Positions 34,235 to 42,092 of a DNA stretch of 64,000 nucleotides are shown one piece after another. Source of the stretch: Bryobacterales bacterium. GTDB lineage: Bacteria; Acidobacteriota; Terriglobia; Bryobacterales; Bryobacteraceae. Position numbers and translations under genes: made by a program. The stretch spans positions 1 to 64,000 of the forward strand of contig JAIXKK010000175.1 of the NCBI GenBank assembly GCA_026954325.1. The letters are read 5' to 3'. The notes below the pieces were generated by a model, which saw only the letters and a list, made by a program, of their open reading frames with translations, did not search any database and was not told the DNA's origin. Within the stretch, counting starts at the first letter, position 1. Each line of letters starts with the position of its first letter.

Positions 34235-34734
34235 TTGCGTCCGGCGGGGGCTTCGACGCGTCCGGCGAGGGGGCGGACGATGCCTGCTCCGCAGACGCCG
34301 ACGCCGACGTTGGTGAGGGCCTGGAGGAAGTTGAAGAGGACGGAATAGACGACTTGTTCGGTGACGGGCTGTTTGCCGGGGAGGCGGAAATTGGGAGGGA
34401 GCTCCTTGATGATCTGAACGCGGACGGTGTGGGGGAGGGGGCGTCCGCCGCGGTCTTTCTGATTGGCGAGTTGAAGCGGGGTTTGGAGGACGGTTCCGGT
34501 GCGGGCATCGACGTAGAACTGACAGCGGGAGAACCAGCCGAGGTTGCCGGGGTCGGCGGCATCGAAGAGCAGGAGTGGGGCTTCGCGTTCGGTGGCGGAG
34601 AGTTCGAGGACGAGGGCGCGATCGGTATCCGCGATCTTGCTGTCGAATCCGGCCTGTTTGGCGAGATTGGACACGAGTTCGGGGTCGAGTTCGAGCAGCA
34701 GAATCTTGTGCGCGCCAGCCTGCAATACCTGCAT
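34231..34734 (-). CDS. Hypothetical protein in glycosyltransferase/macro-domain operon
   Basis: I do not recognise this family. The product from the ATG at 34734 (AGGA upstream) is 167 residues: AGAHKILLLELDPELVSNLA, a LLLFDAADPGNLGWFSRCQF-like strand, FYVDARTGTVLQTPLQLANQ, and a C-terminal Leu/Gly/Val-rich end that could touch the membrane. An alternative ATG at 34782 overlaps the stop of the macro-domain gene (ATGTCTGA). It is sandwiched in an apparent three-gene operon (macro domain, this, glycosyltransferase) with overlaps at both borders. Confidence 0.65.
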   Translation of the reverse strand: MQVLQAGAHKILLLELDPELVSNLAKQAGFDSKIADTDRALVLELSATEREAPLLLFDAADPGNLGWFSRCQFYVDARTGTVLQTPLQLANQKDRGGRPLPHTVRVQIIKELPPNFRLPGKQPVTEQVVYSVLFNFLQALTNVGVGVCGAGIVRPLAGRVEAPAGRN

Positions 34735-34774
34735 GGGAAATCCTATTTTAGCATCGGGGGCAAGAGCAGCCGGT

Positions 34775-35341
34775 TCAGACATCGGCGAGGGCGCGCTCAT
34801 AGGCGCGGCGGGTGGCTTCATCGAAGAGGACAAAGATGGCCTCCTTGACGGAGGTGTCGTTTTCGGTGAGCCACTCGGCGACGGTTTCGATGGCGACGGG
34901 GGCGGCTTCCTCGAGGGGGTAGCCGTAAATGCCGGTGCTGATGGAAGGGAAGCTGATGCGTTGGACCTTGCGCTCATCGGCGAGGGCGAGGCAGGCGCGG
35001 TAGCAGGAGGCAAGGACCTGGGATTCGCTGTTGCCGCCGCCGGAGTAGACGGGGCCGACGGCGTGGAAGACGTACCTGGCGGGGAGATTGCCGGCGGTGG
35101 TGGCGACGGCGCTGCCGGGAGGGCAGGCGCCGTTTTTCTTGCGGATGGAGTCGAGTTCGTGGAGGATGGCGGGACCTCCGGCGCGATGGATGGAGCCATC
35201 GATGCCGCCTCCGGGGCGGAGGGCGGAGTTCGCGGCGTTGCAGATGGCGTCAGCCGGGAGGGTGGTGATGTCTCCCTGTACCAGGCGGAGGAGACGGCCG
35301 TTCGGAAAGAGATGCTGCACTGGAAACGAGGATAGCAGCAA
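34775..35341 (-). CDS. Macro-domain protein (ADP-ribose / O-acetyl-ADP-ribose hydrolase type)
   Basis: The 188-residue product shows the macro-domain core: LRLVQGDITTLPADAICNAA, NSALRPGGGIDGSIHRAGGP, the GSAVATTAGNLPARYVFHAV strand and SFPSISTGIYGYPLEEAAPV. These contain the Asn and glycine loop used by MacroD-type enzymes to deacetylate O-acetyl-ADP-ribose or remove mono-ADP-ribose. It is the first gene of the operon running to 33560. Starting residues before LLRLVQGD are less conserved, so a start downstream of 35341 cannot be excluded. Confidence 0.88.
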   Translation of the reverse strand: MLLSSFPVQHLFPNGRLLRLVQGDITTLPADAICNAANSALRPGGGIDGSIHRAGGPAILHELDSIRKKNGACPPGSAVATTAGNLPARYVFHAVGPVYSGGGNSESQVLASCYRACLALADERKVQRISFPSISTGIYGYPLEEAAPVAIETVAEWLTENDTSVKEAIFVLFDEATRRAYERALADV

Positions 35342-35413
35342 TTCGGGTTCTTGCGCGGGGGACGGAGCAGAAGGAGGAGGGGATTTTGCTTGGTGGCGCT
35401 GGGGGAGTGGCTT

Positions 35414-35520
35414 CTCGCTGAGCTTTGAGGTCAGCCCTGAATGGACGGTGTAGGTAACAAATTTTCGCGCAGAGACGCAGAGATCGCGGAGTTTGAGAAG
35501 TTGAGGGCTGGTGGGTGGTG
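35414..35520. repeat. Dispersed repeat, copy B (uninterrupted)
   Basis: The block runs CTCGCTGAGCTTTGAGGTC, then AGGTAACAAATTTTCGCG, then CAGAGACGCAGAG and GAGTTTGAGAAGTTGAGGGC. The same four pieces occur in the same order at 16846-16939 and 18916-18960, where the group II intron lies between the second and third. It sits in the intergenic space between the macro-domain and S24 genes. Confidence 0.75.
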
Positions 35521-35541
35521 TGACTCGGAGACGCAGGTTTT

Positions 35542-36336
35542 TTAGTCGAGGACGCGGACGAATTCGCCGATGACCTGGAAGAGATTGGGGTCGTTATCGA
35601 GTTCCCAGGCTTCAAAATCGGGGTTGAGGGGTTCGAGGCGGATCTTTTCGTGGAGCCATTCTTCGCCGGCGGAGGTCTTTTGGCTGCGGTAGCGTTTGAC
35701 GGTGTAGCGGCCGCCGGATTCGGAGACGTCGCGGCGCTCGACGAGGAGGAGCTTGCCCTGGCGGGAACCGGTGACGGGGGCGCGGAAGACGCAGAGGCTG
35801 CCGCCGGGGATGCGGGGTTCCATGGAGTGTCCGGTGATCCGGACGATGAACATGCCGGGGTCGAGGCGGAGGTTTTCGGGGGTCTCGATCCACTCTTCGG
35901 CTTCCACTTCGTTGTCGTCGAGGAAACGCCCGGCGGCGACGCGGGCGGAGTATTTCGGGAGGTGGGTGACGAAGGGGAGGACATTGGGGCGGACGTGGCG
36001 GGAGTAGAGGCGATCGGCGGTTTTATCGAGATCGGCGGCGAGGACGGATTCGCGGGGCGAGAGGCGGAGGGTATGGGAGAAGGACTCCTCGCAGAGGCGG
36101 AGCCAGTCTTCGGCGCCGGGTTCGCTGAGCTTGGAAGCGAGATCATCAGCGAGGAGGGAAAGGACTTCGGCTTCCTCGCCGGCGAAGGATTCCCAGTCGC
36201 GGCGGAGACGGAGGCGGAAGTCGCCGGTGGCGGGGTCGCGAAGGATGATGCCGGCGGAGATGGGGGGCCGGCCGGGGAGGCAGACTTCAAGGAGAGAGAA
36301 TTCGGCGCGGCGGGTGGAGAGGGTGGCGGTGGACAT
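35542..36336 (-). CDS. S24/LexA-type self-cleaving peptidase without a DNA-binding domain
   Basis: The C-terminal half of this 264-residue protein is an S24 domain: MFIVRITGHSMEPRIPGGSL with the catalytic Ser, and GKLLLVERRDV...YTVKRY with the catalytic Lys. The N-terminal half has no helix-turn-helix; EFSLLEVCLPGRPPISAGII and LRDPATGDFRLRLRRDW resemble a DUF3037-like start. I recall this two-part layout from other acidobacterial proteins. A role in damage-sensing or regulation through cleavage is possible but unproven. It may be regulated with the VWA gene, which lies 36 bases upstream on the same strand. Confidence 0.82.
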   Translation of the reverse strand: MSTATLSTRRAEFSLLEVCLPGRPPISAGIILRDPATGDFRLRLRRDWESFAGEEAEVLSLLADDLASKLSEPGAEDWLRLCEESFSHTLRLSPRESVLAADLDKTADRLYSRHVRPNVLPFVTHLPKYSARVAAGRFLDDNEVEAEEWIETPENLRLDPGMFIVRITGHSMEPRIPGGSLCVFRAPVTGSRQGKLLLVERRDVSESGGRYTVKRYRSQKTSAGEEWLHEKIRLEPLNPDFEAWELDNDPNLFQVIGEFVRVLD

Positions 36337-36371
36337 TTATGAATACCGCATCGGTAGAAAAGGGGAAGGGG

Positions 36372-37382
36372 TTAGGGGGCGGCGGGATAATAGCCGCGGC
36401 GGGCGCGGATCTTGACGTTGGGGAGTTTGGGGACCTTGACCTGGATGTTGCGGAACACCTTGCCGTGGTCGTCGACGTCGGGGATGTAGCGGATGATGTA
36501 CTGGGTGGTGATTTCGCCGGCGACGGCGGCGATGGAGCGGAAGATGCCGCTGGCGATTTCGGCGGCGTAGCCTCCGGTGCCGACCTTGAGGGCGAAGTTA
36601 CCTTCATCGGAGGGGGTGGAGAGGTAGCCGCTGACGTCTTTGTAAAGGCCCTGGAGGGGGTAGAGGACGCGGCCGCCGGTTTCTTCGCTGAGGCGTTCGA
36701 GGATTTTTTCGCCCTCGGAGCTGAAGCCGAAGGCGACGGTGCTGACGCCGTAGATGGTGACGAGGTTGCGCTGGGCGAGTTCGACGACTTCCTCGAGGCC
36801 CTTCTTGCTGGCGGTGTCATGGCCGTCGCCGATGACGATGAGGACGCGGCGGGGTTCGATGGGCTCGCCCTTGACGAGGCTGCGCTGGGTGCAGGCCATG
36901 TAGATGGCGTCGAAGAGGGCGGCTCCGCCGCTGGGTTTGAGCTTGAGGATGCGGTCGGCGATTTTTTCCGAGTCGCGGGTGGTGTTGACCATCAGTTCGG
37001 CGTCGGTGCTGTAGCCGATGAGGTAGCCGCTGAACTTTTCATCACCGGGGAGGAGGTTCCAGACGAGTTCGCGAGAGGCTTCCTGGTAGGTTTTCCAATG
37101 CATGCGGCTGGCGTTGGAAAGATCGAGGAGGAAGCCGACGACGACGGGCTGATTGCGCTCGCGGGAGAAGTAGCTGATTTTCTGCTTCCTGCCTTCGTCG
37201 TAGATGAGGAAGTCGTTCTTGTCAAGGTCACTGACAAAGCGGGCCTTGTCATCGGTGACGGTGACGGGAACGATCACTTCATTGACGGAGACTTTGATGT
37301 TGGAAGGCGCCGGGGCCTGCGTGGGCGTCTGCGCGGGAGCAACGCCGGTGATGAGGCCGAGAAACAGAACGCGGAACAGCAT
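36372..37382 (-). CDS. VWA-domain protein, acidobacterial TIGR03436 type, secreted
   Basis: The 336-residue product has a signal peptide (MLFRVLFLGLITGVAPAQ). It continues with the acidobacterial N-terminal module (VNEVIVPVTVTDDKARFVSD, KNDFLIYDEGRKQKISYFS) and a von Willebrand A domain: GFLLDLSNASRMHWK (metal-site strand), GGAALFDAIYMACT, RRVLIVIGDGHDT. The C-terminal IRYIPDVDDHGKVFRNIQVK and a final RRGYYP complete the TIGR03436 pattern. Function is unknown; a surface or periplasmic role in protein binding is inferred. A second copy lies at 38514-39428. Confidence 0.9.
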   Translation of the reverse strand: MLFRVLFLGLITGVAPAQTPTQAPAPSNIKVSVNEVIVPVTVTDDKARFVSDLDKNDFLIYDEGRKQKISYFSRERNQPVVVGFLLDLSNASRMHWKTYQEASRELVWNLLPGDEKFSGYLIGYSTDAELMVNTTRDSEKIADRILKLKPSGGAALFDAIYMACTQRSLVKGEPIEPRRVLIVIGDGHDTASKKGLEEVVELAQRNLVTIYGVSTVAFGFSSEGEKILERLSEETGGRVLYPLQGLYKDVSGYLSTPSDEGNFALKVGTGGYAAEIASGIFRSIAAVAGEITTQYIIRYIPDVDDHGKVFRNIQVKVPKLPNVKIRARRGYYPAAP

Positions 37383-37427
37383 AAGTGGATCGCCCTTTGA
37401 TCCAGTATAAACCGGATCAGGGAATGT

Positions 37428-38459
37428 TCAGCGCTGGACGCGGCCGGAACCGCCGCCTTTGACGAGGGCGTGGACTTCGGCGGCGGTGAAACGGTTGAAA
37501 TCGCCGGGGATGGAATGCTTGAGGCAGGAAGCGGCGACGGCGAATTCGAGCGCGGCCTGGTGATCGGGCTCGGTGAGCATGCCGTAGATGAGGCCGGCGG
37601 CGAAGCAGTCGCCGCCGCCGACGCGGTCGACGATGTGGGTGATCTCGTAATGGCGGCTGAGGAGGAACTGGCTGCGGTTGTTAAGGCAGGCGGACCAGCC
37701 GTTGTGGGAGGCGGACTTGGATTCGCGGAGGGTGATGGCGAGGGCTTTGAGGTTGGGGTAGGCGGCGAGGACCTTATCGGTGAGGATACGGTACTGTTCG
37801 CGCTCGAGTTTGCCGGAGTGGACATCGACGCCGGCTTCGATGCCGAGGGTCATCTGGCAATCCTCTTCGTTGGCGATGCCGACGCCGGTGAGGGAGAAGA
37901 GTTCGGGCATGACCTCATGGGCTTTTTTGCCCCATTTCCAGAGATTTTTTCGGTAATTGAGGTCGCAGGAGACGGTGAGGCCGAGGCCGTGGGCGGCGCG
38001 GGCGGCTTCGAGGGCGAGTTCGGCGGAGGATTGGGAGATGGCGGGAGTGATGCCGGTGACGTGGAACCAGCCGGCGCCGTCGAAGGCTTTGTTCCAATCG
38101 ATGTCGCCGGGTTTGGCGAGGGAGATGGAGCTGAATTCGCGGTCGTAGACGACCTTGGAGGGGCGCTGGTTGGCTCCGGGTTCGACGAAGTAGATGCCGA
38201 AACGGCCCTTGCCGCGAACGATTTGGGAAGTGTCGACGCCGAAGCGGCGCATTTCGCCGATGAAGGCATCGGAGATGGGGTTGCCGGGAGGGAGGACGGT
38301 GACGTAGCGGGCAGGGTACCCGAATCCGCCGAGGGCGACGGCGACATTGGCTTCGCCGCCTCCGAAAGTGGCGACGAATTGGGGGGACTGGAGGAAGCGC
38401 TCGAAGCCCGGAGGGGCGAGGCGGAGCATGATCTCACCGAAGCTGACGACAGGTTTCAT
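37428..38459 (-). CDS. PfkB-family sugar kinase, 2-keto-3-deoxygluconate kinase-like
   Basis: The 343-residue product begins VVSFGEIMLRLAPPGFERFL, typical of KDG kinases, with GGGEANVAVALGGFGYPARY as the sugar-binding glycine motif. It ends with the PfkB signature HIVDRVGGGDCFAAGLIYGM, whose Asp is the catalytic base. It would phosphorylate 2-keto-3-deoxygluconate (or a similar ketose acid) in the cytoplasm, feeding the Entner-Doudoroff route. It stands between two VWA genes on the same strand. Its C-ending codons create a misleading 1003-residue frame on the other strand. Confidence 0.86.
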   Translation of the reverse strand: MKPVVSFGEIMLRLAPPGFERFLQSPQFVATFGGGEANVAVALGGFGYPARYVTVLPPGNPISDAFIGEMRRFGVDTSQIVRGKGRFGIYFVEPGANQRPSKVVYDREFSSISLAKPGDIDWNKAFDGAGWFHVTGITPAISQSSAELALEAARAAHGLGLTVSCDLNYRKNLWKWGKKAHEVMPELFSLTGVGIANEEDCQMTLGIEAGVDVHSGKLEREQYRILTDKVLAAYPNLKALAITLRESKSASHNGWSACLNNRSQFLLSRHYEITHIVDRVGGGDCFAAGLIYGMLTEPDHQAALEFAVAASCLKHSIPGDFNRFTAAEVHALVKGGGSGRVQR

Positions 38460-38513
38460 AAAGAGAGTGATTTTACCATTTTGGGATGTGGGGCAGCGGC
38501 ATCGAGGAGGTTC

Positions 38514-39428
38514 TTAGCGGCGGGCCCAATAGCGGTCGCGGGTGCGGACGGTGAGGTCTTTGCGGCGGGTGGTGAGTTGGAGTTTGCGGAATTCGGAGAC
38601 GCGGACGGGCTGATCGGAGACATAGCCGATGCTGTACTGGTTGCGGAGTTCCTGCTGGATGGACTGGAAGACCTGGTCGATGGGGTGCTTTTTGGAGACT
38701 TCGGTGTAGGAGCCTCCCGTTTCGCGGGAGAGTTTGGAGAGGGCGTAGGGATTCGCTCCATAGCCCGAGAAGAGGACGGAGAAGATGAGGGTATCGGCGC
38801 GGTGGGCGGCGTCGATGGCCTGGGAGAGCGTGGCTTCACTGCCGTTGTCTTCGCCGTCGGTGAGGACGATGAGGGCTTTGCGGCCGGTGAGTGGCTTCAT
38901 GACGTTATCCGAAGCGGAGACGATGGCGTCATAGAGGAGGGTGCCGCCTCCGCTGCCCTGGAACTGGAGTTCGCGGCGGCTGGGGGTGTCGACGAAGGCG
39001 AGGGCGTTATCGAGGTCGCGGCGGGAGGAGGTGAGGGGTTGGGTGATGACGACGGCGAAATCGAACTGCATGAGGAAGACTTTGTCTTTGTTGTCGCGGA
39101 GGACCTGGTCGAGGAAGCGGGAACCGGCGCCGCGTTCGGCGTCGAGGACGCGCTGCTGGCTGAGGCTGGTGTCGACGAGGAGGCCGAGGGTGAGGGGGAG
39201 ATCGGATTCGGTGGAGAAGTAGCGGATGGTCTGGGAGCGGCCGTTTTCAAGGAGGGCGAAGTCGTCCTTGGAGAGATCGTGGATGAACTGGCCTTTCCTG
39301 TCGCGGACGGTGGCGAGGAGGTTGACGACTTTGACGTCCGCGGTGAAGGTGGTTGCGGGTTCGTCCTGGGCGAGGAGGGGGAGGGTGGCGAGGGAGAGGA
39401 GGAGGCGGCGGGAGAGAGTGGGGTGCAT
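38514..39428 (-). CDS. VWA-domain protein, acidobacterial TIGR03436 type, second copy
   Basis: The ATG at 39428 gives a product of 304 residues with a short signal region (MHPTLSRRLLLSLATLPLLA). The N-module reads VKVVNLLATVRDRKGQFIHD and KDDFALLENGRSQTIRYFST. The VWA domain has an intact DxSxS metal site (LGLLVDTSLSQQR), GGGTLLYDAIVSAS and KALIVLTDGEDNGSEAT. A C-terminal QYSIGYVSD and RTRDRYW-type tail follow. It is a relative of the 36372 gene but clearly diverged. The open frame extends upstream to 40409 only as an antisense shadow of the DUF3300 gene. Confidence 0.9.
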   Translation of the reverse strand: MHPTLSRRLLLSLATLPLLAQDEPATTFTADVKVVNLLATVRDRKGQFIHDLSKDDFALLENGRSQTIRYFSTESDLPLTLGLLVDTSLSQQRVLDAERGAGSRFLDQVLRDNKDKVFLMQFDFAVVITQPLTSSRRDLDNALAFVDTPSRRELQFQGSGGGTLLYDAIVSASDNVMKPLTGRKALIVLTDGEDNGSEATLSQAIDAAHRADTLIFSVLFSGYGANPYALSKLSRETGGSYTEVSKKHPIDQVFQSIQQELRNQYSIGYVSDQPVRVSEFRKLQLTTRRKDLTVRTRDRYWARR

Positions 39429-39566
39429 GTGGTGGGTGGGACGCGCGTGGTGGCGGGCCGGTTGCAAGCGTGGAGAACTATTAAGTTTTGCAAATGTAGA
39501 GTCTTGGAGGGCTGGGGGAAGGAACGTTGTTCGGGTGCGGGGCATCCACCAAGAGTGGAGGCGGAC

Positions 39567-40481
39567 ATGAGCAACCGGGAGAGAAAATACAAAGAAATGG
39601 CAAGATACGCGGCGTTGGCTCTGGGCGCGTTTGCGGCGTTGCCGGCGTTTGGGCAGTATGGGCCGCCGCCGTCGTTCCGGCCGGAGGCGTTGGATCCGCT
39701 GGTGGGGCAAATCGCTTTGTATCCGGATCCGTTGCTGGCGCATGTGTTGGCGGCGTCGACGTATCCGGAGCAGATTCCGGGGGCGGCATCGTGGGCGAGC
39801 GCGCACCGGTATCTGAGCGGGGCGCCGCTGGCGCGGGCGATTGTGGAGGACCAGTTGCAGTGGGATTACAGCGTGCAGGCGCTGCTGCCGTTTCCGAACG
39901 TGCTGGACATGATGGCCAGGGATATGGGGTGGACGCAGCAATTGGGGAATGCCGTGCTTGCGGATCGTGCCGGTGTGATGGACGCGGTGCAGCGGATGCG
40001 GCGGCAGGCGCTGGACAACGGGTATCCGCGGAGTTCGCCCGAGGAGCGGGTGGTGGTGGATAACTACGGGCAGATTCAGATTCTGCCGGCGCAGGACGGG
40101 TATTACTATGTGCCGGTATACGACCCGCGGGTCGTGTATGTGCGGCCGCGGCCGGGGATCCGGATTGGGGTAGGGATCACCTTCGGGCCACGGATTTTTC
40201 TGGGGGCGGCATTTGCTCCGTATGGATGGGCCGGGCCGGGGTTTGACTGGCGGGCGCATGCAGTGATCATCGACCGGCGGCCGTGGGAGCGGACGTGGAC
40301 GAACCGGGAGCGGTTTCAGTACCGGTATACGGCGCCGCCGCCGCGGGCGGCAGGTCCGCGCGTGGAGCGGCATGAGCGGGAACTGAAGGACCACGGCGAG
40401 CGCGGCCACCCGCGGCGATCAAGTTCCTCAACCACCGGAATCAGCGAGCCATACTCAAGGTACAGAGCAAAGATCTCGTAA
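39567..40481 (+). CDS. DUF3300 protein, secreted, C-terminus replaced
   Basis: The ATG at 39567 follows GGAGG and gives a signal region (MARYAALALGAFAALPAFGQ, reached after ten residues). The DUF3300 core is clear: LDPLVGQIALYPDPLLAHVL, AASTYPEQIPGAASWA, QLQWDYSVQALLPFPNVLDM and a Tyr/Val strand region (YYYVPVYDPRVVYVRPRPG). It is a periplasmic or cell-surface protein of unknown role. The last 25 residues, from about 40404, are the reverse complement of a serine-recombinase remnant, so the native end was lost and the present stop is accidental. Confidence 0.82.
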   Translation: MSNRERKYKEMARYAALALGAFAALPAFGQYGPPPSFRPEALDPLVGQIALYPDPLLAHVLAASTYPEQIPGAASWASAHRYLSGAPLARAIVEDQLQWDYSVQALLPFPNVLDMMARDMGWTQQLGNAVLADRAGVMDAVQRMRRQALDNGYPRSSPEERVVVDNYGQIQILPAQDGYYYVPVYDPRVVYVRPRPGIRIGVGITFGPRIFLGAAFAPYGWAGPGFDWRAHAVIIDRRPWERTWTNRERFQYRYTAPPPRAAGPRVERHERELKDHGERGHPRRSSSSTTGISEPYSRYRAKIS

Positions 40482-40790
40482 CCGAGCACCAGATTGCCGC
40501 CGACCTACTTGCCGTTGCGGCGCGCGGCGCTCATGTTATCGCGTGTGCGCCCGGAGATCATATGCGCGCGAAGTCCAACAGGGCGCGGGTGAACCGGCCC
40601 ACCTTGTCGACCACGACGCAGCCGGCAATGCCGGATTCGACATCGGACAAAAGCAGCTTCAGGGCCGGTCCATTCGGGCCGGTATACCCGCCGTCGCGGG
40701 AGGATCGTGGCGCAGGATAACGGACGGGGGGATCAACTCGTGTTCGCGACCATCCGACCCGCGGCGGGCAAGCGCGGCGCCATCCGCTGC
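40404..40790 (-). pseudogene. Remnant of a serine recombinase (resolvase family)
   Basis: The minus strand holds pieces of a large serine recombinase: DGGYTGPNGPALKLLLSDVE and CVVVDKVGRFTRALLDFARI at 40558-40700. Then, after a gap, SGRTRDNMSAARRNGK with an in-frame stop, and YEIFALYLEYGSLIPVVEEL with DRRGWP down to about 40404. The N-terminal catalytic Ser region is not intact and most of the middle is missing. It shows that a mobile or phage-like element once inserted here and cut off the end of the DUF3300 gene. Confidence 0.75.
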
Positions 40791-40825
40791 CGAAAGCCCG
40801 CGCTGTATCGCGATATCCTGCAGTG

Positions 40826-41230
40826 ATGGAATACCGCACGGGCAATCGCCTGGATCTTGACGAAGTGCTGGACCTTTACCGTGCATCCACGCTCGGGGAG
40901 CGCCGTCCGGTGGATGATCGCGACTGCATGGCGGACATGCTGAACAACGCCAATCTGGTGGTGACGGCGTGGGATGGGACTCTGCTGGTGGGGATCGCGC
41001 GCTCGATGACTGACTTTGCCTATGCCACGTATCTCTCCGACCTGGCGGTGCGGCTGAGCCACCAGCGCCGGGGGATCGGCAAGGAACTCATCCGCCGCAC
41101 GCAGCGCGAGGCTCCGCGGGCTTCGGTGATTCTGCTGGCGGCGCCGAAGGCAGTGGATTACTACCCGCACATCGGCTTTCAGGCGCATCGATCGGCGTGG
41201 GTGCTTCCTCCGGGAGTCCCGGTTTTGTAG
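40826..41230 (+). CDS. GNAT-family N-acetyltransferase
   Basis: The product of 134 residues fits the short GNAT fold: MEYRTGNRLDLDEVLDLYRA at the start, LVVTAWDGTLLVGIARSMTD, the core strand ATYLSDLAVRLSHQRRGIGK with the acetyl-CoA-binding Q/RxxGxG/A motif (QRRGIG), and AVDYYPHIGFQAH at the end. Acyl acceptor unknown. A GTG at 40823 directly precedes the ATG. It is followed after 40 bases by transketolase and may be read through into it. Confidence 0.87.
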   Translation: MEYRTGNRLDLDEVLDLYRASTLGERRPVDDRDCMADMLNNANLVVTAWDGTLLVGIARSMTDFAYATYLSDLAVRLSHQRRGIGKELIRRTQREAPRASVILLAAPKAVDYYPHIGFQAHRSAWVLPPGVPVL

Positions 41231-41270
41231 CTTGGAAGGGAAATGCTAGTCTGGAATCAGACACTTCCTC

Positions 41271-42092
41271 ATGCAACAAGTGAAAGATCTGGGCGAGATT
41301 CAGAATTTCTGCAAAAAGATTCGCCGGCACATCGTGGAAATGATTACGGAAGCCAAGTCCGGTCATCCTGGAGGCTCGCTTTCGGCCGTGGAGACGCTGG
41401 CGGTGCTTTACCTGGAGGTGATGCGCCATGATCCAAAGAATCCTCAATGGCCGGATCGCGACCGCTTTGTTCTAGGGAAAGGGCATGCGTGTCCGGTCCT
41501 GTATTCGGTGATGGCGGAATGCGGATATTGTCCGGTGGATCAGTTGATCACCTTGCGCAAGCTGGGATCGATGTACCAGGGGCATCCGGACCGGCGCTTT
41601 CTACCGGCGCTCGAGGCATCGACCGGATCTCTCGGCCAGGGGCTTTCCATCGGATTGGGCATGGCGCTGGCGGCGCGGTTGAACGGCGGCCCGTCCCGCA
41701 CCTACGTCATGCTCGGCGATGGCGAGATTCAGGAAGGACAGATTTGGGAGGCGGCAATGTTCGCCGCGTTCCACAAGGTGGACAACCTGGCGGCTATCGT
41801 CGATTACAACAAGATCCAATTGGACGGGTTCGTGAAGGACATCATGGATTTGGAGCCGCTAGCCGCTAAGTGGCAGTCGTTCGGCTGGCACGTGATCACC
41901 CTCGATGGCCACGATATTGCAGCGCTGCGGGAGGCTTTTGCCGAAGCCGAGGGGGCCAAGGGCAAGCCCACCGTGCTCATCGCCAATACCATCAAGGGCA
42001 AGGGCGTCTCTTTCATGGAGAACAATCCGAAATTCCACGGTACGGCGCCGTCGCGGGAAGAAATGGCGCTGGCGCTGAAGGAGCTTGCATAA
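41271..42092 (+). CDS. Transketolase, N-terminal (ThDP-binding) subunit
   Basis: The 273-residue product corresponds to the first half of transketolase: HIVEMITEAKSGHPGGSLSA, DRFVLGKGHACPVLYSVMAE, GSLGQGLSIGLGMALAARLN and the thiamine diphosphate motif MLGDGEIQEGQIWEAAMFAA with NLAAIVDYNKIQ. The stop overlaps the start of the C-terminal subunit in TAATG. The two chains together exchange two-carbon units in the pentose phosphate pathway. Split transketolases of this kind are common in Acidobacteria, Firmicutes and archaea. Confidence 0.93.
   Translation: MQQVKDLGEIQNFCKKIRRHIVEMITEAKSGHPGGSLSAVETLAVLYLEVMRHDPKNPQWPDRDRFVLGKGHACPVLYSVMAECGYCPVDQLITLRKLGSMYQGHPDRRFLPALEASTGSLGQGLSIGLGMALAARLNGGPSRTYVMLGDGEIQEGQIWEAAMFAAFHKVDNLAAIVDYNKIQLDGFVKDIMDLEPLAAKWQSFGWHVITLDGHDIAALREAFAEAEGAKGKPTVLIANTIKGKGVSFMENNPKFHGTAPSREEMALALKELA

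Noticed and set aside
36339..37400. 353-codon plus-strand frame
   Set aside because: Antisense shadow of the VWA gene at 36372-37382, whose motifs are clear on the minus strand.
37470..39566. Very long plus-strand open frame (1003 codons to 40481) antisense to the KDG kinase and VWA genes
   Set aside because: Its first 700 codons are Gly/Glu/Val/Ala-rich nonsense mirroring C-ending codons of real minus-strand genes; only the part from 39567 (DUF3300) is coding.
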